Assembly: GCA_023437485.1 (NCBI GenBank)
Contig: JAEZGB010000155.1
Location: 1-6,631 of the forward strand
From: Bacteroidota bacterium
Lineage (GTDB): Bacteria; Bacteroidota; Bacteroidia; Flavobacteriales; Flavobacteriaceae
Length of the DNA stretch: 6,631 nucleotides
Direction: 5' to 3'
Of this stretch, positions 1 to 5,039 are shown in pieces (position 1 is the stretch's first letter; each line of letters begins with the position of its first letter). The notes under the pieces are model-generated. The model had not been told where the DNA came from, ran no database searches, and saw only the letters and a program-made list of their open reading frames with translations. A program made the position numbers and the translations under genes.

Positions 1-59
1 CGATCAAGGAATCCGAGTTTCCCCCGATTTGCGGCAGACGCACAATTATTGGCTGGCAT
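1..59 (-). CDS. acr3: Probable ACR3-family arsenite efflux transporter, N-terminal fragment cut by window edge
   Basis: A reading frame opens with ATG at 57-59, right after an in-frame stop, and runs off the left edge after about 20 codons. Its residues 14-20 read KLGFLDR, which from memory resembles the start of ACR3 arsenite permeases, where an FLDRYLTLW-like stretch leads into the first membrane helix. ACR3 proteins expel arsenite through the inner membrane. The frame starts 35 nt after the arsR stop on the same strand, so co-transcription from the arsR promoter is likely, and this position after arsR supports the call. No Shine-Dalgarno is visible, as is usual in Bacteroidota. The identification rests on seven residues and context. 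Another ars-operon membrane protein or a chance frame cannot be excluded. Confidence 0.5.
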   Translation of the reverse strand, partial: MPANNCASAANRGKLGFLD

Positions 60-94
60 GGTAGCTCTTGATTAATGAGAAAACATAAAACATT

Positions 95-430
95 TCAATG
101 GCGATCTGCCGGCTGCGGCTGGCGTACGGCTGCGATCATGTTTTCAAAGTATTTGCGAAGTTCTTCCAATCCGGCTGGATCTATGCAATAACAAATTGAA
201 TTCCCCTCGACTGAACCCTTGATCAGGCCGGCGGCCTTCAGTTCCTTCAGGTGCTGTGAAACCGTTGGCTGTGCCAGGGGCAGCTCATTGACGATGTCGC
301 CGCTAATGCAACGGTTTACCCGTGCCAGGTGTTCAAGGATCGCCACTCGCGCGGGGTGGCCCAGTGCCTTGGCAATGGTTGCAATACGGTTCTGGGTTAC
401 GGTAAAATGTTCGGTCTTGGTTACGCCCAT
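95..430 (-). CDS. arsR: ArsR/SmtB-family metalloregulator
   Basis: This is a winged-helix repressor of 111 residues, a usual ArsR size. Residues 20-35 (AKALGHPARVAILEHL) and 52-66 (LAQPTVSQHLKELKA) are the conserved first helix and the recognition helix of ArsR DNA-binding domains. The start was set at ATG 428-430 rather than an upstream in-frame ATG at 520, because the longer frame would run through a transcription terminator and through the operator dyads, and its 30 extra residues look unlike the family. Cysteines are C41, C80 and C82. The usual CxC pair in the metal-binding helix reads C41-I-S43 here, so sensing may use C41 with the C80-x-C82 pair. The likely target is its own promoter plus the ACR3-like gene downstream. 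A sulfur-responsive role (BigR/SqrR type) is an alternative given the neighbouring genes, but the ACR3-like start favours arsenite or antimonite. Confidence 0.88.
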   Translation of the reverse strand: MGVTKTEHFTVTQNRIATIAKALGHPARVAILEHLARVNRCISGDIVNELPLAQPTVSQHLKELKAAGLIKGSVEGNSICYCIDPAGLEELRKYFENMIAAVRQPQPADRH

Positions 431-460
431 CGTAATATTTGTGTATTGCAATATTACGAT
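429..460. promoter_or_regulatory. Perfect inverted repeat at the arsR start, likely ArsR operator
   Basis: ATCGTAATATT (429-439) and AATATTACGAT (450-460) are perfect 11-bp inverted arms around a 10-bp spacer. A smaller palindrome, TATTGCAATA (444-453), lies inside. The left arm includes two bases of the arsR ATG, so a bound protein would cover the translation start. ArsR-family repressors bind AT-rich dyads of this size, so autoregulation is the natural inference. Confidence 0.65.
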
Positions 461-482
461 AAAGATTAATATTCGAATCTTT
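461..482. promoter_or_regulatory. Second dyad upstream of arsR
   Basis: AAAGATT (461-467) and AATCTTT (476-482) are perfect inverted arms around an 8-bp spacer. The palindrome ATTCGAAT (471-478) overlaps the right arm. The dyad abuts the one at 429-460, so it may be a second ArsR site or lie within the arsR promoter. No clear TAnnTTTG element was found here. Confidence 0.45.
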
Positions 483-505
483 ATTTCTGGATTTTTAACC
501 GATAT

Positions 506-534
506 AAAAAAAGCCGGCAAAATTATTCGCCGGC
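506..534 (-). terminator. Intrinsic terminator of the sulfur operon
   Basis: Read on the minus strand, GCCGGC (534-529), a 10-nt loop and GCCGGC (518-513) form a GC-rich stem followed directly by seven T (512-506). It begins 24 nt after the stop of the rhodanese lipoprotein gene and separates the sulfur genes from the arsR promoter. Confidence 0.85.
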
Positions 535-558
535 GTTTGCTATCAAGTGGTAAGATGT

Positions 559-933
559 TTAATTTTCGATTTGACCCTCCCAGGCCATAATTCCTCCTTC
601 CAGGTCATAAACGGTGTCAAAACCAATTTCCCTGAGTTCGCGTGCCGCGCGGCTGCTGCGTTGCCCGCTTCGACAGTACACATAAACCGGTTTTTCTTTG
701 TCAAGCACATTTACGGCCTGGGAAAATCCCGGCGAGTTCACATCAATGTTCAGCGCGCCGGGAATATGGCCTTCACTGAATTCACCCGGGGTGCGCACAT
801 CGAGAACCTGAGAGCTGTCATTGATGGCTTCCTGCATCTGGTTTGATGAAATAAGGTTCATGTCTTTCGTTTTATTGCAACTAAGGATTAATATGGGGCA
901 AAGTATCAACATCAATTTCCTGATCATACTCAT
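559..933 (-). CDS. Rhodanese-domain lipoprotein
   Basis: This 124-residue protein has a short N-terminal hydrophobic stretch ending in the lipobox I16-L17-S18-C19, so it is predicted to be lipidated at C19 and held in the envelope. Residues about 29-122 form a single rhodanese domain: LDVRTPGEFSEGHIPGA (44-60) holds the typical DVR and GHIPGA motifs, and the active loop is C87-R-S-G-Q-R-S93. Rhodaneses pass sulfane sulfur through a persulfide on this cysteine. The catalytic residue is present, so the enzyme is probably active outside the cytoplasm. The ATG overlaps the stop of the upstream cstB-like gene (ATGA, 930-933), indicating translational coupling. A second ATG two codons in is an equally possible start. 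The natural acceptor or donor is unknown. It is the last gene before the terminator at 506-534. Confidence 0.9.
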   Translation of the reverse strand: MSMIRKLMLILCPILILSCNKTKDMNLISSNQMQEAINDSSQVLDVRTPGEFSEGHIPGALNIDVNSPGFSQAVNVLDKEKPVYVYCRSGQRSSRAARELREIGFDTVYDLEGGIMAWEGQIEN

Positions 934-2324
934 TCGCTTACGGTTTTATTTCCTTCCTCTTTCCACTGTTTCATGCCGCCTGAAAAGTTTTTAACACTGT
1001 CAAATCCGTTTCGCTTTAAAATTGACTGCGCAATGGCCGAACGGTCGCCGCTTTGACAATGGATCACAAGATCTTTGGTCCGGTCAATCTTATCGAGATT
1101 CTTTTCAAGTGTTCCGACAAATATATTATCGGCGCCCTCTACATGTCCGGATTTGTATTCGCTTTCGCCGCGAACGTCAACAACCTGCACGTCTTCGCGG
1201 TTTAGATAAGATTTGAATTCGTCGATATCCAACAATTCGTTGCTTTCGAGCGGGAGATTTAATTTATCGATGTCTTCCACAAATCCCATGATATTGTCCA
1301 GCCCGATGCGCATCAGTTTGCGCGTCAGGTCATCCATCTGGCCCTGATCGGCTATCAGGATAAACGGTTCGTCGTAATTTAGGAACCAGCCGCACCAGGT
1401 GGCGAATGAATTGTTTCCCTGGATATTTATGGAATCCTTAAGGTGTTTTTTAGCGAATTCAAATTTATTTCGGGTGTCGATGACTTTCACCCCGTCGTGA
1501 TAGGAGCGCCCAAATTCATCAGGAGACAACTCGCGATGTTTGGGGACCTCGGTGAGCAGGGGCCTTTCCACCTTGTTGAGTTTTTTCATCATGGCGAAAT
1601 ACCTTGGCGGCTCGGGCTGGCCCTCCAGCAGGTAGTCCGAAAAGCCCTGCGGGTCATTGTCATATTTGAACGCCCAATTGCGGATAAGTTCATAACCGAT
1701 GGTGGAACTGGGAACAGCGCCCAGAGCCTTTCCGCATGCCGAACCCGCTCCGTGCCCGGGCCAAACCTGGATATGCGATGGAAGCGCCGCGAAGCGCTGG
1801 ATTGAATCATACATCTGCATTGCGCCTTTTTCCTGGGTCCCGGTCATTCCGGCCGCTTTTTCAAGCAGGTCCGGCCGCCCGATATCGCCCACAAATACAA
1901 AGTCGCCCGTGAAAATCATCACCGGTTCCTTTGACGCGGGATTGTCGGTTAACAGGAAACTGATGCTTTCTGGTGTATGCCCCGGCGTATGAAGCACTTC
2001 CAGGGTCAGGTTGCCCACCTGGATCTTATCGCCATGACGCAAACCTTCATGGGAAAACTCATATTGCCAATCCGGCCCGCCTTCATCCGAAAGGTACATT
2101 TTTGCTCCCGTGAGCGCCGCAAGTTCCCGCGACCCGGCCAGGAAATCGGCGTGGATGTGGGTTTCGGCAATGTGGGTTATCTTTAAATTGTTCTGTTTGG
2201 CGATATCAAGATAAGTGTCCACATCCCGTTTGGCATCGATCACGATGGATTCGCCGGTTGCCTGGCAACCAATCAGATAGCTGGCCTGCGCCAGGGATTT
2301 GTCATATACGTGTTGGAAAAACAT
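930..2324 (-). CDS. cstB: CstB-like persulfide dioxygenase with pseudo-rhodanese and rhodanese domains
   Basis: This 464-residue cytosolic protein has three domains. Residues 1-250 are a metallo-beta-lactamase fold of the ETHE1 persulfide dioxygenase group, with candidate iron ligands H56, H58 and D60 in THIHADF, H116 in HTPGHTPES, D141 in TGD and H191 in WPGH. Residues about 265-360 are a rhodanese fold whose active loop reads ADQGQ (325-329), so the catalytic cysteine is missing. Residues about 365-460 are an intact rhodanese with C423 in HCQSGDRS. C197 in GSACGK matches a second functional cysteine known in staphylococcal CstB, which has the same domain order and a similar length (about 444). 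CstB oxidises low-molecular-weight persulfides and releases thiosulfate; the same reaction is inferred here, not shown. A promoter with a Crp-type site lies just upstream, and the rhodanese lipoprotein overlaps its stop. Alternative name: MBL-fold/rhodanese fusion of unknown substrate. Confidence 0.9.
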   Translation of the reverse strand: MFFQHVYDKSLAQASYLIGCQATGESIVIDAKRDVDTYLDIAKQNNLKITHIAETHIHADFLAGSRELAALTGAKMYLSDEGGPDWQYEFSHEGLRHGDKIQVGNLTLEVLHTPGHTPESISFLLTDNPASKEPVMIFTGDFVFVGDIGRPDLLEKAAGMTGTQEKGAMQMYDSIQRFAALPSHIQVWPGHGAGSACGKALGAVPSSTIGYELIRNWAFKYDNDPQGFSDYLLEGQPEPPRYFAMMKKLNKVERPLLTEVPKHRELSPDEFGRSYHDGVKVIDTRNKFEFAKKHLKDSINIQGNNSFATWCGWFLNYDEPFILIADQGQMDDLTRKLMRIGLDNIMGFVEDIDKLNLPLESNELLDIDEFKSYLNREDVQVVDVRGESEYKSGHVEGADNIFVGTLEKNLDKIDRTKDLVIHCQSGDRSAIAQSILKRNGFDSVKNFSGGMKQWKEEGNKTVSE

Positions 2325-2343
2325 AGTAGTGATTTTAATGATG

Positions 2344-2387
2344 TAAATTTAATTCATGTAAAGCGGCCGCGCAGTAACTTATGTTAC
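2344..2387 (-). promoter_or_regulatory. Crp-type activated promoter of the cstB-like gene
   Basis: The dyad GTAAC-TTAT-GTTAC (2374-2387, plus-strand reading) is followed on the minus strand by 22 nt and then TAAATTTA (2351-2344), one mismatch from the Bacteroidota -7 element TAnnTTTG. The ATG lies 19 nt further on. No -33 element is needed if an activator sits on the dyad near -41. The same layout occurs at three other promoters in the window. Confidence 0.68.
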
Positions 2388-2392
2388 AAATC

Positions 2393-3181
2393 CTAAAAAA
2401 ATAACTCGCGGACCAGGATATAGGTGGCCATGGCTACCAAGAAATACCCAAAGCCCGTTTTGAGTTTCCCGCCGTCAATAAAGCGAGCGGCGCGGATACC
2501 AACAAAGATCCCCACAACGGCCATCGCGGTAAATGACAAAAGGAAAGGCCAGTCGGTCCCGGGGCCAATATCACCTGCAAACCCCGCCAATGACTGCACC
2601 GCGATGATCAACAACGATGTCCCCACTGCTTTTTTCATGGGGAGCCCGGCCAGGAATATCAGCGCCGGAATAATCAAAAAACCGCCTCCCGCCCCCACGG
2701 CGCCTGCCAGGATTCCCGTGCCCAGCCCGCTTGCCGCAAGTTTGACGGTGGAGGGCCCGGTGGGATTTTCAGCGGTTTGCGAAGGCCGGATCATCTTGAT
2801 TGAAGCGATGAGCATCACTACCGCAAAAAGTACCAGCAAAAGGAGTGATTTGGTGATGGTGATGGGTTCCGTGCGTAGCACAGTGTCCGGGATTGCGGGT
2901 ATAACGTAAAGCCTGACCAGAAATGCAGCGGTCAGAGACGGTAGCCCAAAAGCCAGTGCGATTTTGAAGTCGACATTACCGTGAAGTGAATTTCGGACCC
3001 CGCCAACCAGCGCTGTTGCGCCCACCACAAAAAGTGAATAACCCGTGGCCGTCACTGCATCAAATCCAATCAGGTATACCAGAATGGGTACGGTAAGGAT
3101 AGAGCCGCCGCTGCCCACAAGCCCCAGCGAAATGCCGGCTACAAATGCAAAAAAATATCCCAGGATGATCAGAATGTCCAT
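2393..3181 (-). CDS. TauE/SafE-family membrane permease
   Basis: This 262-residue protein is hydrophobic throughout, with about eight predicted membrane helices, the normal size for TauE/SafE. It shows the family's internal duplication: GLVGSGGSILTVPILV near residue 20 and GAVGAGGGFLIIPALI near residue 160 are the two matching glycine-rich repeats. TauE/SafE proteins are proposed to move sulfite, sulfoacetate or related sulfur anions across the inner membrane. The gene lies between the crp/fnr-like gene (56 nt upstream) and the cstB-like gene (68 nt downstream), and has its own Crp-type promoter. Permeases of this family are common next to persulfide dioxygenases, where export of sulfite or thiosulfate made by the dioxygenase is the usual proposal. 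Substrate and direction cannot be read from the sequence. Confidence 0.9.
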   Translation of the reverse strand: MDILIILGYFFAFVAGISLGLVGSGGSILTVPILVYLIGFDAVTATGYSLFVVGATALVGGVRNSLHGNVDFKIALAFGLPSLTAAFLVRLYVIPAIPDTVLRTEPITITKSLLLLVLFAVVMLIASIKMIRPSQTAENPTGPSTVKLAASGLGTGILAGAVGAGGGFLIIPALIFLAGLPMKKAVGTSLLIIAVQSLAGFAGDIGPGTDWPFLLSFTAMAVVGIFVGIRAARFIDGGKLKTGFGYFLVAMATYILVRELFF

Positions 3182-3197
3182 AGCTTTTAATTTGGAG

Positions 3198-3241
3198 CAA
3201 ATGTATATCGGCGCAATTGTCCAGTCAGTAACAATGGTTAC
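3198..3241 (-). promoter_or_regulatory. Crp-type activated promoter of tauE
   Basis: A perfect dyad GTAAC-AATG-GTTAC (3228-3241) is followed on the minus strand by 22 nt and a perfect -7 element TACATTTG (3205-3198). The tauE ATG begins 16 nt later. The dyad overlaps the stop codon (3238-3240) of the crp/fnr-like gene, so it lies partly inside the regulator's own coding end. Confidence 0.75.
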
Positions 3242-3879
3242 ATCAGCCGCGGTTTGAGAATTTCAATGGTATTGCGGTTGAGTTTGATAATTCCGTCATT
3301 TTCAAACGCCTTTAGCAACCTGGAAATCACGACTCTGGAAGTATTGAGTTCGTAGGCGATTTCCTGATGAGTATTGGAAATAACCGTCGATTGGTTCACC
3401 TTGGACTTTTCGCGCAGGTAGTGAAGCAACCGCTGGTCAAGTTTCATGAACGCGAGGTTGTCAATCGCCGACAACATCTCTGAAAGCCGTTTGTTATAAC
3501 TTATAAAAACAAAATGCCTCCAACTCTTGTATTTCCCCAGCCATTCTTCCATCTTCTCCACCGGGATCATGGCCACCACGCCGTCGGTTTCGGCTTCGGC
3601 CCTTACCTCGCTCTTGGTTTCGCCCATGCAACACGCCAGGGTCATGGCGCAGGTATCGCCCCGTTCCAGAAAATACAGCAATAATTCACCTTCAATGCGG
3701 TCTTCGCGGATGATTTTTATTGCACCGCTGATTAGCAGCGGCATTTGACGGATATACTGTCCGATATCGATAAGCCGGTCACCTTCGGCGAATTCCCGAA
3801 TAGTGGCCAACTGCGAAATCTCGTCAATAAGGGCCGGTTCAAAAATGGAGCGGTACGCCTGGTGCAGCTGGTCTTTCAT
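3238..3879 (-). CDS. Crp/Fnr-family transcription regulator
   Basis: This 213-residue protein has a cyclic-nucleotide-binding-like beta roll (about 15-115), a dimer helix (about 118-145) and a C-terminal winged helix. The helix-turn-helix spans about 168-190 (THQEIAYELNTSRVVISRLL), with S181, R182 and R187 in the recognition helix. There is no N-terminal cysteine cluster, so it is not an oxygen-sensing Fnr with an iron-sulfur cluster. In the ligand region it has GDTCAMTLACCMG, giving C77, C83 and C84 where cAMP receptors carry their nucleotide-contact residues, so cAMP is an unlikely ligand. It follows the YeeE pair by 30 nt with no promoter signal of its own between, so it probably belongs to their operon. 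The four GTAAC-N4-GTTAC sites around it are the candidate targets, which would make it a positive autoregulator. A sulfane-sulfur or redox signal sensed by the cysteines is a guess. Confidence 0.92.
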   Translation of the reverse strand: MKDQLHQAYRSIFEPALIDEISQLATIREFAEGDRLIDIGQYIRQMPLLISGAIKIIREDRIEGELLLYFLERGDTCAMTLACCMGETKSEVRAEAETDGVVAMIPVEKMEEWLGKYKSWRHFVFISYNKRLSEMLSAIDNLAFMKLDQRLLHYLREKSKVNQSTVISNTHQEIAYELNTSRVVISRLLKAFENDGIIKLNRNTIEILKPRLM

Positions 3880-3909
3880 ATTTTGAAATATCGACCTTAA
3901 AGATAATGA

Positions 3910-4323
3910 TTAATGAGGCAGTTTATTGCGAACCATCCCATAAAGCCAGGTCCCGGCAACTGCGCCGGCAATCACGATGATAAGCGGAAAGTAACCCGCT
4001 CCAACCAAGGTGAACATGGGGCCCGGGCATGCCCCTGCGAGCGCCCAGCCCAGGCCAAAGATTGTTCCGCCCCAAAAATACCGGGCAAAGCTGCGCTCTT
4101 TTGGTACGAACATGATTGGATCGCCACCAATATGCCTGAGTTGGCGGCGTTTTATGATCTGAACAATAAACACCCCCACGACCAGCGCTGAACCAATCAG
4201 CCCGTACATATGGAACGTTCCAAACCGGAACATCTCATAAATCCTGAACCACGAGGCGGCTTCGGATTTAAACATAACAATTCCAAACGCGGTTCCGATA
4301 GCCAGAAATATCAAATTTTTCAT
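3910..4323 (-). CDS. YeeE/YedE-family membrane protein, C-terminal-half type (DUF6691-like)
   Basis: This 137-residue protein has four probable membrane helices (about 1-18, 37-57, 83-105 and 110-130). GLGWALAGACPGP (90-102), with C99, is the signature of YeeE/YedE half-proteins. In full-length YeeE/TsuA thiosulfate transporters, conserved cysteines of this kind pass the substrate through the membrane. Here the family fold is split over two genes; the partner is encoded 15 nt upstream. The pair probably forms one heteromeric channel for thiosulfate or another sulfane-sulfur compound, as proposed for PmpA/PmpB-type pairs. The start is the only reasonable ATG and gives a normal first helix. No Shine-Dalgarno is seen. 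Confidence 0.88.
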   Translation of the reverse strand: MKNLIFLAIGTAFGIVMFKSEAASWFRIYEMFRFGTFHMYGLIGSALVVGVFIVQIIKRRQLRHIGGDPIMFVPKERSFARYFWGGTIFGLGWALAGACPGPMFTLVGAGYFPLIIVIAGAVAGTWLYGMVRNKLPH

Positions 4324-4338
4324 ACAGTTATATTATTA

Positions 4339-4893
4339 TCAGAAAATAAGCGGAAAAACACCGTAAACCATAATCAGTCCGCCAACAAAAAATCCTACCA
4401 CGGCAATAAGTGATGGGAATTGCAGGTTACTGAGGCCTGATATGGCATGGCCCGAGGTGCATCCGCCGGCGTACCTGGCGCCAAATCCCACCATCAATCC
4501 GCCCAAAAGCAGGAGGGACACTGTTTTTACCGACAAGTTTTCGGTTAAAAACAATTCTGCAGGAAGATATTCCGCACCGGCTCCCAGGAATCCGAGTTGG
4601 GCAAGTTCAGTGCTTACTGCCGGGGACAGTTCAGGCGCGGTCCCGTTGGAAAGAAAATTTACGGCAATGTAACCGCCAAGCACCGCGCCGGCCATTACAA
4701 ACAGGTTCCACCGTTGCGAACGCCAGTCAAAGGCAAAGAAATCGCACGATTTTCCGGCTCCCATTGCCGAGCATAAAGTGCGCAGGTTGGACGACATTCC
4801 AAAATTTTGTCCGGCAAACAGCAGGGCGGCCATGATGCCCGCAATCATTGGGCCCGCAACATACCAGGGCCAGGGTTCCATTATCCAATCCAT
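4339..4893 (-). CDS. YeeE/YedE-family membrane protein, N-terminal-half type
   Basis: This 184-residue membrane protein has about five hydrophobic segments. Two family signatures stand out: GQNFGMSSNLRTLCSAMGAG (28-47, with C41, then C50 in KSCDFF) and GFGARYAGGCTSGHAISG (136-153, with C145). The second motif, with its GGCTSGH core, is the hallmark of YeeE/YedE (DUF395) proteins. It is first in the minus-strand operon and lies 15 nt from the smaller YeeE half, with which it likely assembles into a sulfur-compound transporter. The ATG follows a run of nine A on the coding strand and a short leader. Transcription is probably driven from 4907-4950. Thiosulfate is the best-documented substrate of the family, but import versus export is not settled by sequence. 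Confidence 0.9.
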   Translation of the reverse strand: MDWIMEPWPWYVAGPMIAGIMAALLFAGQNFGMSSNLRTLCSAMGAGKSCDFFAFDWRSQRWNLFVMAGAVLGGYIAVNFLSNGTAPELSPAVSTELAQLGFLGAGAEYLPAELFLTENLSVKTVSLLLLGGLMVGFGARYAGGCTSGHAISGLSNLQFPSLIAVVGFFVGGLIMVYGVFPLIF

Positions 4894-4906
4894 AAATTTT
4901 TTTTTG

Positions 4907-4950
4907 CAAAGAAAGGGAATGGGAAGGCCGTTGTCAGTATCATTTGTTAC
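4907..4950 (-). promoter_or_regulatory. Crp-type activated promoter of the YeeE pair and crp/fnr-like gene
   Basis: On the plus strand, GTATC-ATTT-GTTAC (4937-4950) is the window's dyad with one mismatch. Reading minus, 22 nt separate it from TTTCTTTG (4914-4907), one mismatch from TAnnTTTG, and the ATG follows 13 nt later. The expected start site falls in or near a run of nine A (coding strand) at 4905-4897, which could favour slippage during initiation. It is the weakest match of the four. Confidence 0.58.
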
Positions 4951-4980
4951 AGACCTCCAAAAGCTAAAATTATCTGAAAT

Positions 4981-5024
4981 GTAACCTTTGTTACCAAGCG
5001 CCGCTTATTTGGCTGTTAGTTTTG
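4981..5024 (+). promoter_or_regulatory. Crp-type activated promoter of yeiH
   Basis: A perfect dyad GTAAC-CTTT-GTTAC (4981-4994), 22 nt, then a perfect -7 element TAGTTTTG (5017-5024). The ATG at 5040 follows 15 nt later. The dyad centre is 44 bp from that of the divergent promoter at 4907-4950. Confidence 0.75.
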
Positions 5025-5039
5025 CAAAAACGCTTTTCG

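Noticed and set aside
431..520. In-frame extension of arsR to an ATG at 520
   Set aside because: It would translate through the operator dyads and the upstream terminator, and the added residues do not fit the ArsR family.
219..590. Plus-strand frame opposite arsR
   Set aside because: It is antisense to arsR and its promoter and has no recognisable domain.
1443..2186. Several plus-strand and alternative minus-strand frames within the cstB-like gene
   Set aside because: They are shadows of a gene with complete catalytic motifs.
2363..2370. NotI site GCGGCCGC in the cstB promoter spacer
   Set aside because: There is no other vector-like sequence around it; it is probably chance.
2424..2909. 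Long plus-strand frame opposite tauE (161 codons)
   Set aside because: It is proline/alanine-rich and low in information, as expected for the complement of a membrane protein gene.
3238..3879. Fnr-type oxygen sensor
   Set aside because: The N-terminal cysteine cluster needed for an iron-sulfur cluster is missing.
5022..5039. TTG start for yeiH six codons upstream
   Set aside because: The codon lies within the proposed -7 element, and an ATG follows at 5040.
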